Part shown: positions 9,656 through 18,290 of the stretch, piece after piece | Position numbering within the stretch: position 1 is the stretch's first letter | Layout of the letters: each line of letters opens with the position of its first letter | Assembly: GCF_021172165.1 (NCBI RefSeq) | Contig: NZ_CP089096.1 | Coordinates: 744,001 to 808,000, forward strand | Reading direction: 5' to 3' | Length of the DNA: 64,000 nucleotides | From: Flavobacterium channae | GTDB taxonomy: Bacteria > Bacteroidota > Bacteroidia > Flavobacteriales > Flavobacteriaceae | Notes under the pieces: generated by a model | What the model was told of the DNA's origin: nothing | The model's database searches: none | Seen by the model: only the letters and a program-made list of their open reading frames with translations | Position numbers and translations under genes: made by a program

Positions 9656-10960
9656 TTAATTTACAGGCTCTGCATACAAATCAAACTCTGTAGCATCAGT
9701 AACTTTTAGATTTACAAAATCACCTGTTTTTAAATAGTATTTAGAAGCATCTACTAAAACTTCGTTATCTACGTCTGGACTATCAAATTCTGTTCTTCCG
9801 ATGAAGTATTGACCTTCTTTTCTGTCGATTACACATTTGAAAGTTTGTCCGATTTTTTCTTGATTTAAATCCCAAGAAATTTGTGATTGTAAATCCATTA
9901 TTTCAGCAGCACGAGCTTGTTTTACTTCTTGAGGAACATCATCTTCTAAAGCAAAAGCACCAGTATTTTCTTCATGAGAATAAGTAAAACAACCTAAACG
10001 CTCAAACTTCATTTCTTGAACCCAATCTCTTAAAATTTCAAAATCTTCTTGAGTTTCTCCTGGATAACCAACAATTAAAGTAGTTCTTATTGCCATTCCT
10101 GGAACTCTTTCTCTGAACTCTTTTAGTAGTTGAGTTGTTTTTTCTTTAGTTGTTCCACGTTTCATCGATTTCAAAATGTTATCTGAAATATGTTGTAATG
10201 GAATATCAATATAGTTACAAATTTTAGCTTCTTTTTTCATTAAATCTAAAACGTCCATTGGGAAACCACTAGGGAAAGCATAATGCAAACGAATCCATTC
10301 GATTCCTTCAACTTTAGCTAAATTTTCAAGTAATTCGGCAAGATTACGTTTTTTATATAAATCCAATCCGTAATAGGTTAAATCTTGAGCAATTAAGATT
10401 AATTCTTTTACTCCTTTTTTAGCTAAACCTTCTGCTTCTTTAACTAATTTTTCAATAGGTTGAGAAACGTGTTTTCCTCTCATTAATGGAATTGCGCAAA
10501 AACTGCAAGGTCTATCACAACCTTCGGCAATTTTTAAATACGCATAATTCTTAGGAGTTGTTGTTAAACGCTCTCCTAATAATTCGTGTTTGTAATCTGC
10601 ACCTAAAGCTTTTAATAATAGAGGCAATTCTGTAGTTCCAAAATATTGATCAACATCTGGAATTTCTTTTTCTAAATCTGGTCTGTATCTTTCAGATAAA
10701 CAACCGGTTACAAAAACTTTATCAACAATTCCTTGATCTTTTTTGTCTACATATTCCAAAATCGTATTTACCGATTCTTCTTTTGCATTGTCAATAAAAC
10801 CACAAGTATTAATTACTACAATATTGCCTTCTTCTTCATGTGCCACTTCTTTTCCATTGGCTTTTAGTTGTCCCATTAAAACTTCACTATCATAAGTGTT
10901 TTTAGAACATCCAAGAGTAATTACATTGATTTTATTTTTCTTTAACGATTTGGTTCTCAT
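9656..10960 (-). CDS. rimO: Ribosomal protein S12 methylthiotransferase RimO
   Basis: Radical-SAM enzyme that adds a methylthio group to the conserved Asp of ribosomal protein S12. The N-terminal MTTase domain carries the three cluster-binding cysteines Cys18 (TLGCSKNTYDSE), Cys53 (INTCGF) and Cys87 (VTGCLSER). The radical-SAM CxxxCxxC motif is Cys148-Cys152-Cys155 (GCDRPCSFC). A C-terminal TRAM-type region follows, with FIGRTEFDSPDVDNEV near residue 380. The ATG at 10960 gives a 434-aa protein of normal length. An upstream in-frame start at 10981 would fall inside the promoter-like element at 10979-10986, so I reject it. It is followed by the ydjM-like gene. Confidence 0.95.
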   Translation of the reverse strand: MRTKSLKKNKINVITLGCSKNTYDSEVLMGQLKANGKEVAHEEEGNIVVINTCGFIDNAKEESVNTILEYVDKKDQGIVDKVFVTGCLSERYRPDLEKEIPDVDQYFGTTELPLLLKALGADYKHELLGERLTTTPKNYAYLKIAEGCDRPCSFCAIPLMRGKHVSQPIEKLVKEAEGLAKKGVKELILIAQDLTYYGLDLYKKRNLAELLENLAKVEGIEWIRLHYAFPSGFPMDVLDLMKKEAKICNYIDIPLQHISDNILKSMKRGTTKEKTTQLLKEFRERVPGMAIRTTLIVGYPGETQEDFEILRDWVQEMKFERLGCFTYSHEENTGAFALEDDVPQEVKQARAAEIMDLQSQISWDLNQEKIGQTFKCVIDRKEGQYFIGRTEFDSPDVDNEVLVDASKYYLKTGDFVNLKVTDATEFDLYAEPVN

Positions 10961-10978
10961 GCTTTTAAATTTGAGGTG

Positions 10979-10986
10979 CAAAATTA
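10979..10986 (-). promoter_or_regulatory. Putative -7 element (TAATTTTG) for rimO
   Basis: Minus-strand TAATTTTG, fitting TAnnTTTG, lies 19 nt before the chosen rimO ATG. The -33 element is unclear. Confidence 0.45.
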
Positions 10987-11074
10987 CATAAAATAATTAG
11001 TTGAAACATCAGCTATTAGTGTTTTTTTGAGTATTTCAGATATAAGTTTAAATTTTAAGAAACATATTTCAAAT

Positions 11075-11105
11075 AAAAAACCACTTCGGTAAGAAGTGGT
11101 TTTTA
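11075..11105 (-). terminator. Intrinsic terminator after the FadL-like gene
   Basis: Stem AAACCACTTC / GAAGTGGTTT with a short loop and T run. On the minus strand it lies just after the FadL-like gene's stop codon. Confidence 0.85.
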
Positions 11106-11125
11106 AATATCATTTGGTTTAACTT

Positions 11126-12601
11126 TTAGAAGTTTATAGAATAAGTTAATGTTATATTGTCTTGAACATTACGAATTCTAGATGTGTCATTCATTCCTGA
11201 TGAAATTAATCTTTGATTGTAATTTCTGTGTGAATTAGCGTAAGACAAATCTAATTTGCTTTCGCCAAAATTATAACCAACACCAGCAGAATAACCTGTT
11301 AAATCTCCCATTGCATAATCTACTTTGTACGGACTTTCTTCAAAACGATATCCTCCACGAACACTCCATTGTTTTATTTTGTATTCACCACCAATTCTAA
11401 TTTCATAAGCATTTTTTAATTCTAAACTCATTTGTGAATTTAGGTCAGTAAAGTTATTGGTGTTTGTGTTTTTGTATTGGGTATTGCTGTAATCTTTACT
11501 CGCTAAGTCAATGCTGATTAACCCTTTTTTGTTAAAGATATAAGTTGCACTAGCTGTATATTTACTCGGAGTTCTTAATCTATAAGTTGGGAAAATGATT
11601 TTTGGGCCAACATAATGAATATCAGTGTCAGAAGCAGGAACATTCACATTGTTATAGGTGTATAAATCTTGAATTAATTCGTCGTTTAAATTATACCAAG
11701 TAGGTGATTCATACGAAGCTCCTAATCTGAAGGATTCATTAAATTTATAAATAGCTCCCAAGTTCAGTGAAAACCCTGATCCGTATGTGCTCAATTGATT
11801 GTCAAAAACAATGTTTCTAATTGTAGGTTGTGAACTTGGATTTTCTGGATTATCGTTGTTTTCGTATAAACTAGTTGTTAAAACATAATCAGTAAAATAC
11901 GCATTAAGGTTTATACCTAAAAATAATTTGTCATCATAGCTTGATGCAAAATTAAGTGTTAGTTTTCCATTGTATCCATTAGCAGTAGAATATAAATCTT
12001 GGTAATAATTACCTCCTGGAGATACATTTGAAACGTAAGTATTAGGTGTTGTAGGATGTGGATCTATGATGTATGTTTGATAGGCCATATCATATTGATA
12101 ATCATTAAAATTTGTGTTGGCAACAAAATTCGCTTGATCAACAAAATACTGAGAAATCGAATTGTATGGATTTACACCAGATGTATAAAAACGATTATCA
12201 AAATTATTTGAATTATCGTAGTTTAGAGCTAATGCAATTTTATTCCATTTAGATTTTCCTGACATATCCTTGAAAACTAATACTGCTCCTGCCTGATTTA
12301 AATCAATAGTGCTATAGTTTTCGTTATCTCTAGATCCAAAATAATTAGCTTTGTTGTTGTTGTTAAAGCTTGTTAGTGAAGCACTAGCAAAATTATTATT
12401 AAAAAATAAGGAACCTGCTGGGTTGATGTTGATTGCTGATAAATCACCACCAACAGCTCCAAAAGCACCACTCATTCCTCTAAAACGAGCAGTTCCATTC
12501 ATATTTTCTACTGAGTATCTTAAAGCATCTGCAGTTGTCATTTCTTGAGCTATTGAAAGAAAAGAAACACTCAAAGCAGTAATTAAAAATATCTTTTTCA
12601 T
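11126..12601 (-). CDS. OmpP1/FadL-family outer-membrane beta-barrel transporter
   Basis: Outer-membrane protein of 491 aa. A signal peptide (MKKIFLITALSVSFLSIAQ) is followed by the N-terminal hatch-like segment ALRYSVENMNGTARFRGMSGAFGAVGGDLSAI and the NPAGS motif near residue 62, both characteristic of FadL/TodX/OmpP1. The rest alternates short amphipathic strands with polar loops and ends ...NITLTYSINF, a beta-barrel terminus with final Phe. Family members transport long-chain fatty acids or other hydrophobic compounds, but the ligand here is unknown. I chose the ATG at 12601 over an in-frame TTG two codons upstream. The Trp-rich lipoprotein gene lies 13 bp or so upstream, so the two probably form one operon. 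Confidence 0.88.
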   Translation of the reverse strand: MKKIFLITALSVSFLSIAQEMTTADALRYSVENMNGTARFRGMSGAFGAVGGDLSAININPAGSLFFNNNFASASLTSFNNNNKANYFGSRDNENYSTIDLNQAGAVLVFKDMSGKSKWNKIALALNYDNSNNFDNRFYTSGVNPYNSISQYFVDQANFVANTNFNDYQYDMAYQTYIIDPHPTTPNTYVSNVSPGGNYYQDLYSTANGYNGKLTLNFASSYDDKLFLGINLNAYFTDYVLTTSLYENNDNPENPSSQPTIRNIVFDNQLSTYGSGFSLNLGAIYKFNESFRLGASYESPTWYNLNDELIQDLYTYNNVNVPASDTDIHYVGPKIIFPTYRLRTPSKYTASATYIFNKKGLISIDLASKDYSNTQYKNTNTNNFTDLNSQMSLELKNAYEIRIGGEYKIKQWSVRGGYRFEESPYKVDYAMGDLTGYSAGVGYNFGESKLDLSYANSHRNYNQRLISSGMNDTSRIRNVQDNITLTYSINF

Positions 12602-12623
12602 ATACAATTATTACAATATGTTA

Positions 12624-13610
12624 TTAACCTCTACCACCTCTAGAACCTCCACCTCCTGAGCGACCTCCACCACCTCCAGAACTTCCGCCAAAGCTTCCTC
12701 CTGAACTTCTAGGTGATGAATAATTATTACTTCTTGGAGTAGAATAGTTGTTGCTTCTTGGTGTTGAAGTATTTGTTCTTGGAGTAGAATAGTTGTTGTT
12801 TCTTGTTCCTCCGTTATTGTACTCGTTTGTGTTGTTTCTTGTAGGAGTATTGTTTGTTCTGGTTCCTCCGTTTACAGATCTTGTTCCGTTGAAATTTGGT
12901 CGAGTAGAGGACTGTCTTCCATTGTTATAACTATTACTTCTTCCTCTTCCAGAATTTGAGTAGTAATTAGATCCACCTCTTCTGCCATTATTGTAAACTA
13001 CATCTCTGCCATAGTAGCCATGTCCATAGCCCCATCCAGATCCATAATAACCATTCCAACCCCATCCTGGTCCATAGTAGCCATTCCAGCCCCAGCCAGC
13101 GCCATAATATCCGCTCCAGCCCCAACCAGCACCGTACCAAGAGTTCCATCCCCAGCCCCAGCTAGGTCCGTACCATGAGTTCCAACCCCAATTCCAACCC
13201 ATTCCCCAGTAAGGAGAATACCAGTTGTTCCATCCCCAACCATTGTTATAGTAATTGATGGTAACATCAGATGAGTTATTACCCCATCCTGCATAATTGT
13301 TGTTAGATTCGTTTCGATAAACAGTAACTACTGTATCGTTAGCTTGTGAATTGTAATTATCAACATCAGTAAAGTATGTGTAATCATCTTGCATACTTCT
13401 GAATTGTTGCGCATATTTATTAGATTGTTGTAAATTTTGCTCTGAATATCTATTTTCAGTATTTGTGTTTGATCGCTGAGAACCATAAACACCGTCATTA
13501 TCATAATATGAAGAATTTTGATAGGAACCACACGACGTAGTCAGTATTGCCAATAATCCAAACAAAGAAAATATGGCATTTTTTGGGGTAAACAAGTAAT
13601 AAGTTTTCAT
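12624..13610 (-). CDS. Trp/Gly/Tyr-repeat lipoprotein, FadL-operon partner
   Basis: Predicted lipoprotein of 328 aa with a lipobox LTTSC at Cys27. No family is recognised. After a polar Asn/Gln/Ser/Tyr-rich segment comes a run of near-identical ten-residue units such as GWGWNSWYGA, GWGWSGYYGA and GWGWNGYYGP (about residues 130-190). The C-terminus is rich in Arg, Asn, Thr, Ser and Gly (TPRSNNYS units) and ends in a poly-Gly/Arg tail. It probably lies at the outer membrane and may be largely disordered or adhesive. The ATG at 13610 is preferred because a GTG at 13637 lies before the expected transcription start. The FadL-like gene follows closely. Confidence 0.75.
   Translation of the reverse strand: MKTYYLFTPKNAIFSLFGLLAILTTSCGSYQNSSYYDNDGVYGSQRSNTNTENRYSEQNLQQSNKYAQQFRSMQDDYTYFTDVDNYNSQANDTVVTVYRNESNNNYAGWGNNSSDVTINYYNNGWGWNNWYSPYWGMGWNWGWNSWYGPSWGWGWNSWYGAGWGWSGYYGAGWGWNGYYGPGWGWNGYYGSGWGYGHGYYGRDVVYNNGRRGGSNYYSNSGRGRSNSYNNGRQSSTRPNFNGTRSVNGGTRTNNTPTRNNTNEYNNGGTRNNNYSTPRTNTSTPRSNNYSTPRSNNYSSPRSSGGSFGGSSGGGGGRSGGGGSRGGRG
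13010..13240 (-). repeat. In-gene tandem repeat encoding GWGWN-type decapeptides
   Basis: Roughly 30-bp units, rich in CCA and GCC on the plus strand, are repeated about six times with point differences. They encode GWGWNxxYGx peptides inside the lipoprotein gene. The repeat is more GC-rich than its surroundings because of the Trp and Gly codons. Confidence 0.8.
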
Positions 13611-13639
13611 AACTCTTATTTTTTTATTGTTGGACACTT

Positions 13640-13647
13640 CAAATTTA
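13640..13647 (-). promoter_or_regulatory. Putative -7 element (TAAATTTG) for the lipoprotein/FadL-like operon
   Basis: Minus-strand TAAATTTG ends 30 nt before the lipoprotein ATG. It sits back to back with the proS element, two bases away on the other strand. Confidence 0.5.
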
Positions 13648-13649
13648 AC

Positions 13650-13657
13650 TATTTTTG
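13650..13657 (+). promoter_or_regulatory. Putative -7 element (TATTTTTG) for proS
   Basis: TATTTTTG fits TAnnTTTG, with TTG at 13630-13632 (17-nt spacer) as a possible -33 element. Transcription would start near 13664. Confidence 0.55.
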
Positions 13658-13711
13658 CGGAACAAATTAGTTAAAATTTATACAAACAATTTTTGTGCCA
13701 AAATATTAATA

Positions 13712-15190
13712 ATGAGCAAGAACTTAACAACAAGAGCGGAAGATTATTCCAAATGGTATAACGAACTAGTCGTAAAGGCTGATTTAGCTGAAAATTCAGG
13801 TGTAAGAGGGTGTATGGTAATTAAACCCTATGGATACGCTATCTGGGAAAAAATGCAGGCTGAATTGGATAGAATGTTTAAAGAAACAGGACATAGTAAT
13901 GCTTATTTCCCCTTGTTTGTGCCAAAAAGTATGTTTGAAGCAGAAGAAAAGAATGCTGAAGGTTTTGCTAAAGAATGTGCTATTGTAACACATTATCGTT
14001 TAAAAACTGATGAGGAAAATAAAGGGAAGCTTATTGTTGATCCGAATGCTAAATTAGAAGAAGAATTAATTGTTCGTCCTACGAGTGAGGCTATTATTTG
14101 GTCTACATATAAAGGATGGGTGCAATCATATAGAGATTTACCTTTGCTAATTAATCAATGGGCTAATGTAGTTCGTTGGGAAATGAGAACGCGTTTGTTT
14201 TTAAGAACAGCTGAGTTTTTATGGCAAGAAGGGCATACTGCACATGCAACGCGTCAGGAAGCTATTGAAGAATCAGAAAAAATGATGAATGTATATGCTG
14301 ATTTTGTTCAAAATTTCATGGCAATTCCAGTTATTAAAGGGTTGAAGACAGAAACAGAACGTTTTGCTGGTGCTGAAGAAACCTATTGTATTGAGGCTTT
14401 AATGCAAGATGGAAAAGCACTACAAGCAGGTACATCTCACTTTTTAGGACAAAACTTTGCAAAAGCATTTGATGTGAAATTTGCAAATAAAGAAGGTAAA
14501 CAAGAACATGTTTGGGGAACTTCTTGGGGGGTTTCAACTCGTTTAATGGGTGCTTTAGTAATGACGCATTCAGATGATAAAGGTTTGGTTCTGCCTCCAA
14601 ATTTAGCGCCAATTCAAGTGGTGGTTGTTCCTATTTATAAAACAGATGAGCAGTTTGATGCAATTTCAGAACAAGTGAATGGTTTAGTTGCTGAATTGAG
14701 AAAATTAGGAATTTCTGTTAAATATGATAATAGAGATACACAAAAACCAGGATTCAAATTTGCAGAATGGGAATTAAAAGGAGTTCCTGTTCGAATTGCA
14801 GTTGGTCCAAATGATTTAGAAAACGGAACTTATGAAGTAGCGCGTAGAGATAATTTGTCTAAAGAAGTGGTTTCTAAAGAAGGAGTGGCGACTTATATTC
14901 AAAATTTATTAAGTACTATTCAGGCTGATTTATTTGGTAAAGCATTGAATTATAGAGATACTCATATTACGGAAGTAAATTCATTTGAAGAATTTAAAGA
15001 TGTTTTAGAGAACAAAGCTGGTTTTGTTGCCGCGCATTGGGATGGTACTGCAGAAACAGAAGAAAAGATAAAAGAATTGACAAAAGCGACTATTCGTTGT
15101 ATTGCTTTAGATAGAGTAGAAGAGGCGGGAAGCTGTGTTTTTACTGGTGCTCCGTCTAAAGGAAGGGTGTTGTTTGCTAAAGCATATTAA
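13712..15190 (+). CDS. proS: Proline-tRNA ligase
   Basis: Class II aminoacyl-tRNA synthetase that charges tRNA-Pro. It is 492 aa and starts [19 protein letters not shown]. The short form without the editing insertion, together with the KPYGYAIWE and YFPLFVP blocks, is the archaeal/eukaryotic-like ProRS type. Motif 2 is visible around [20 protein letters not shown] (about residues 159-178), and RPTSEAIIW precedes it. The anticodon-binding domain lies at about 290-400. The C-terminal zinc-type domain ends ...GRVLFAKAY. The ATG at 13712 is used because an earlier in-frame start at 13655 lies inside the promoter element. Confidence 0.96.
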   Translation: MSKNLTTRAEDYSKWYNELVVKADLAENSGVRGCMVIKPYGYAIWEKMQAELDRMFKETGHSNAYFPLFVPKSMFEAEEKNAEGFAKECAIVTHYRLKTDEENKGKLIVDPNAKLEEELIVRPTSEAIIWSTYKGWVQSYRDLPLLINQWANVVRWEMRTRLFLRTAEFLWQEGHTAHATRQEAIEESEKMMNVYADFVQNFMAIPVIKGLKTETERFAGAEETYCIEALMQDGKALQAGTSHFLGQNFAKAFDVKFANKEGKQEHVWGTSWGVSTRLMGALVMTHSDDKGLVLPPNLAPIQVVVVPIYKTDEQFDAISEQVNGLVAELRKLGISVKYDNRDTQKPGFKFAEWELKGVPVRIAVGPNDLENGTYEVARRDNLSKEVVSKEGVATYIQNLLSTIQADLFGKALNYRDTHITEVNSFEEFKDVLENKAGFVAAHWDGTAETEEKIKELTKATIRCIALDRVEEAGSCVFTGAPSKGRVLFAKAY

Positions 15191-15218
15191 AAAAAAATAA
15201 AAAATTTTATTGAAGGTC

Positions 15219-15248
15219 TTGCAGAAATCAAAATTAGTTGTATTTTTG
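15219..15248 (+). promoter_or_regulatory. Consensus Bacteroidota promoter for the tRNA-Glu pair
   Basis: TTG at 15219-15221, a 19-nt spacer, then TATTTTTG at 15241-15248. This is an exact fit to TTG-N19-TAnnTTTG and ends 26 bp before the first tRNA. Confidence 0.8.
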
Positions 15249-15274
15249 CACTCGCATTACAAAATTAATGTAAT

Positions 15275-15346
15275 GGCCCGTTCGTCTATCGGTTAGGACG
15301 CCAGGTTTTCATCCTGGTAAGAGGGGTTCGATTCCCCTACGGGCTA
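15275..15346 (+). tRNA. tRNA-Glu (anticodon TTC), copy 1
   Basis: A 72-nt cloverleaf. The acceptor stem GGCCCGT / ACGGGCT has one G-T pair, the anticodon stem is CCAGG / CCTGG, and the loop TTTTCAT has anticodon TTC at the 34-36 positions. The T arm is GAGGGGTTCGATTCCCC. The CCA end is not encoded, so the cca product encoded in this window would be needed. Confidence 0.97.
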
Positions 15347-15378
15347 CAAGTATTGAGATTAAAAAAGAATTGGTTAAT

Positions 15379-15450
15379 GGCCCGTTCGTCTATCGGTTAG
15401 GACGCCAGGTTTTCATCCTGGTAAGAGGGGTTCGATTCCCCTACGGGCTA
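15379..15450 (+). tRNA. tRNA-Glu (anticodon TTC), copy 2
   Basis: Identical in all 72 positions to the copy at 15275-15346. It is separated from it by 32 bp and also lacks an encoded CCA. It is probably co-transcribed from the same consensus promoter. Confidence 0.97.
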
Positions 15451-15476
15451 CAAAATTAGTTGTAAATAAGTTTTAT

Positions 15477-15508
15477 AAAATAATAATTGGTGTCTCGGTT
15501 ATTATTTT
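15477..15508 (+). terminator. Possible AT-only hairpin after the tRNA pair
   Basis: Ten-base inverted repeat AAAATAATAA / TTATTATTTT around a 12-nt loop. It has no clear T tract after it and no GC pairs, so it is a weak candidate terminator. Confidence 0.3.
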
Positions 15509-15606
15509 ATTAGTTAAAACCAAAGTGATTGCAAATGTAATTGTGGGAGGTTTTTCTTTTTTAACTAGTAGTTTATAACAATTATTACAATTAAAAAAAG
15601 AACAAA

Positions 15607-15858
15607 ATGGCAAATCATAAATCTGCTTTAAAAAGAATTAGAAGTAACGAGAAAAAAAGAGTGTTAAATAGATACCAACACAAAACTACTCGTAATGCTA
15701 TCAAAGCTATTCGTTTAGCTACTGACAAAGCTGAAGCTTCTACTAAATTATCAACTGTAATTTCTATGATTGATAAATTAGCTAAGAAAAATATCATTCA
15801 TGATAACAAAGCTTCTAACTTAAAATCAAAATTAACTAAACATGTAGCTTCTTTATAG
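15607..15858 (+). CDS. rpsT: 30S ribosomal protein S20
   Basis: Primary 16S rRNA-binding ribosomal protein of 83 aa, very basic, starting MANHKSALKRIRSNEKKRVLN. This is the typical S20 N-terminal helix. The later block AIRLATDKAEASTKL and the C-terminal SNLKSKLTKHVASL match the three-helix S20 fold. Length is normal. It lies about 155 bp after the second tRNA-Glu and could be read from the tRNA promoter or its own, but I found no clear TAnnTTTG directly upstream. A strong terminator follows. Confidence 0.97.
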   Translation: MANHKSALKRIRSNEKKRVLNRYQHKTTRNAIKAIRLATDKAEASTKLSTVISMIDKLAKKNIIHDNKASNLKSKLTKHVASL

Positions 15859-15881
15859 TCTACTGTTTCGTAAAATATACT

Positions 15882-15908
15882 AAAGCTCTCATTTTGAGAG
15901 CTTTTTTT
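15882..15908 (+). terminator. Intrinsic terminator after rpsT
   Basis: Stem AAAGCTCTC / GAGAGCTTT, loop ATTTT, then a T run. Confidence 0.9.
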
Positions 15909-15975
15909 ATAGGTTATCATTTTGTTATTTCTACTAAAGTATTGATTACTATAGTGTTTTTATCAAAATAAACAT

Positions 15976-15983
15976 TACCTTTG
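15976..15983 (+). promoter_or_regulatory. Putative -7 element (TACCTTTG) for typA
   Basis: TACCTTTG matches TAnnTTTG exactly and ends 20 bp before the typA ATG. The -33 region has GTG at the expected distance. Confidence 0.6.
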
Positions 15984-16003
15984 CACCTTCAAAAAATTAA
16001 TAA

Positions 16004-17803
16004 ATGACTTCTATTAGAAACATCGCAATTATTGCACACGTTGACCACGGTAAAACTACTTTGGTTGATAAAATTATGTACCACTGTCAGTTGTTTCGTG
16101 AAAACGAGAACACTGGAGATTTGATCTTAGATAATAATGACTTAGAGCGAGAAAGAGGTATTACAATTACTTCTAAAAACGTTTCAGTAACTTACAAAGG
16201 AACGAAAATCAACATTATCGATACTCCTGGTCACGCCGATTTCGGTGGTGAAGTTGAGCGTGTACTTAATATGGCTGATGGTGTTTGTCTTTTAGTAGAC
16301 GCATTTGAAGGACCAATGCCTCAAACGCGTTTTGTATTACAAAAAGCTATAGACTTAGGGTTAAAACCTTGTGTTGTTATTAATAAAGTAGATAAAGAAA
16401 ACTGTACTCCAGAAGAAGTACATGAAAAAGTTTTCGATTTAATGTTTGAATTAGGTGCTGAAGAATGGCAGTTAGATTTCCCAACAGTTTATGGCTCGGC
16501 GAAAAACAACTGGATGTCTGACGATTGGAAAAATCAAACAGAAAATATTGAGCCACTTTTAGATATGGTATTGGAAAATATTCCTGCACCAAAAGTATCT
16601 GAAGGAACACCTCAAATGTTAATTACATCTTTAGATTTCTCATCTTTTACAGGTCGTATTGCAATTGGCCGTTTACAAAGAGGTGTTTTACGTGAAGGAA
16701 TGAATGTTTCTTTAGTAAAAAGAGATGGTAAAATTATCAAAACTAAAATTAAAGAGTTACACACTTTTGAAGGTTTAGGACGTAAAAAAGTAGAAGAAGT
16801 TGTAGCTGGAGATATTTGTGCATTAGTAGGTTTAGAAGGTTTTGAAATTGGTGATACTGTTGCTGATTTTGAAAATCCAGAAGCATTAGAAACTATTGCT
16901 ATTGATGAGCCAACAATGAGTATGTTGTTTACAATTAACGATTCGCCTTTCTTTGGGAAAGAAGGTAAATTTGTAACTTCTCGTCACGTAAAAGAACGTT
17001 TAGAAAAAGAATTAGAGAAAAACTTAGCACTACGTGTTCAAGAAACAAATTCTGCTGATAAATTCATGGTTTTTGGTCGTGGAGTTCTTCACTTATCGGT
17101 TTTAATTGAAACGATGAGAAGAGAAGGATATGAGTTACAAATTGGTCAGCCACAAGTAATCATTAAAGAAATTGATGGTGTTAAATGTGAGCCAATAGAA
17201 GAGTTAACAATCGATTTACCAGAAAACCTTTCAGGAAGAGCTGTAGAGTTTGTTACTGTTCGTAAAGGTGAAATGTTATCTATGGAACCAAAAGGTGATC
17301 GTATGATTATTAAATTCAACATCCCATCTCGTGGAATTATTGGTTTAAGAAATCAATTATTAACGGCTACTGCTGGTGAAGCTATCATGTCACACCGTTT
17401 TATTGAGTACCAACCGTACAAAGGAGAAATTGCTGGACGTATTAATGGTTCATTAATTTCTATGGAAAATGGTAAAGCAATTCCTTATTCAATCAATAAA
17501 TTACAAGATAGAGGTAAATTCTTCGTTGATCCTAATGAAGATGTTTACGAAGGACAAGTAGTTGGTGAAAACTCTCGTGGAGATGATATGGTTATCAATA
17601 TTACTAAAACGAAACAGTTAACTAACTTCCGTTCTGCTGGAGCAGATGATAAAACAAGAATTGTTCCTGCTATCAAGTTCTCATTAGAAGAAGCATTAGA
17701 ATACATTCAAAAAGATGAGTATGTAGAAGTAACACCAAAATCGTTACGTTTACGTAAAATCTATTTGAATGAAAACGATAGAAAACGTTTTAAAATAGCA
17801 TAA
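16004..17803 (+). CDS. typA: Ribosome-associated translational GTPase TypA/BipA
   Basis: Translation-factor GTPase of 599 aa related to EF-G. It binds the ribosome and affects 50S assembly and stress or low-temperature growth. G1 is AHVDHGKT (residues 11-18), G2 is the RGITIT block near residue 50, G3 is DTPGHADFGGE near residue 73 and G4 is NKVD near residue 127. The C-terminal half has the BipA-specific domain, including GRGVLHLSVLIETMRREGYE, IPSRGIIGLRNQLLTATAGEA and the KSLRLRKIYL end. Length and start are standard. It has its own promoter and terminator and is probably monocistronic. Confidence 0.98.
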   Translation: MTSIRNIAIIAHVDHGKTTLVDKIMYHCQLFRENENTGDLILDNNDLERERGITITSKNVSVTYKGTKINIIDTPGHADFGGEVERVLNMADGVCLLVDAFEGPMPQTRFVLQKAIDLGLKPCVVINKVDKENCTPEEVHEKVFDLMFELGAEEWQLDFPTVYGSAKNNWMSDDWKNQTENIEPLLDMVLENIPAPKVSEGTPQMLITSLDFSSFTGRIAIGRLQRGVLREGMNVSLVKRDGKIIKTKIKELHTFEGLGRKKVEEVVAGDICALVGLEGFEIGDTVADFENPEALETIAIDEPTMSMLFTINDSPFFGKEGKFVTSRHVKERLEKELEKNLALRVQETNSADKFMVFGRGVLHLSVLIETMRREGYELQIGQPQVIIKEIDGVKCEPIEELTIDLPENLSGRAVEFVTVRKGEMLSMEPKGDRMIIKFNIPSRGIIGLRNQLLTATAGEAIMSHRFIEYQPYKGEIAGRINGSLISMENGKAIPYSINKLQDRGKFFVDPNEDVYEGQVVGENSRGDDMVINITKTKQLTNFRSAGADDKTRIVPAIKFSLEEALEYIQKDEYVEVTPKSLRLRKIYLNENDRKRFKIA

Positions 17804-17808
17804 TTTTT

Positions 17809-17835
17809 ATCCCGACTTTTAGTCGGGATTTTTTT
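17809..17835 (+). terminator. Intrinsic terminator after typA
   Basis: Stem ATCCCGACT / AGTCGGGAT with a TTT loop and a T tract. Confidence 0.88.
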
Positions 17836-17847
17836 AATATCATTATA

Positions 17848-18279
17848 ATGGAAATAAAATTAAAATACGGAATCGATAATTTGCTTTTTGGAATGAAAGA
17901 GCAAGATGTTACTAAAATTTTAGGGAAACCTGATTCGCAATACAAAGACGAAGAAGAGAATGTTGTTTTTATGTACAATTCTAGAAAACTACGTTTGATT
18001 TTTTATAAAGAAGAAGATTTTAGATTAGGGTATATGACAACGACTAATCCAAATGTAAAATTGTTTGGAGAAACTGTAATTGGTAAAAATTGGAGCGATG
18101 TTTATCCAGTTTTAGAAAAGAACAAAGTAAAACCTTTTGAAACAGATACTGTTGAAGGAATGATGAGTTACTTTAATGAAGAAAACTGGTTATTTGTTCA
18201 TATTGATTATAACGAGATTGTTAAAATTGAAGTTGGAGCTGTATTTAGCGATAAAGACGAATTTGATTGGAGATTTTAA
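17848..18279 (+). CDS. Conserved-looking hypothetical protein (143 aa)
   Basis: Soluble, acidic protein that I do not recognise. It has two related halves. NLLFGMKEQDVTKILGKPDS (about residues 11-30) resembles the helix-loop pattern of BamE/SmpA-like folds, in which a gly-x-pro turn follows a short helix. KLFGETVIGKNWSDVYPVLE (about 71-90) has similar spacing. There is no signal peptide or membrane segment, so it is probably cytoplasmic. It lies just after the typA terminator. I see no TAnnTTTG promoter in the few bases available, so some read-through from typA is possible. A bidirectional terminator follows. Confidence 0.7.
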   Translation: MEIKLKYGIDNLLFGMKEQDVTKILGKPDSQYKDEEENVVFMYNSRKLRLIFYKEEDFRLGYMTTTNPNVKLFGETVIGKNWSDVYPVLEKNKVKPFETDTVEGMMSYFNEENWLFVHIDYNEIVKIEVGAVFSDKDEFDWRF

Positions 18280-18290
18280 TTATAGAGATA

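Noticed and set aside
12998..13294. Frame of 98 codons on the minus strand within the lipoprotein gene
   Set aside because: It overlaps the GWGWN tandem repeats in another frame. Repetitive DNA produces open frames in all registers.
15275..15450. Possible CRISPR-like direct repeat
   Set aside because: The two identical 72-bp units are clear tRNA-Glu genes and there are only two.
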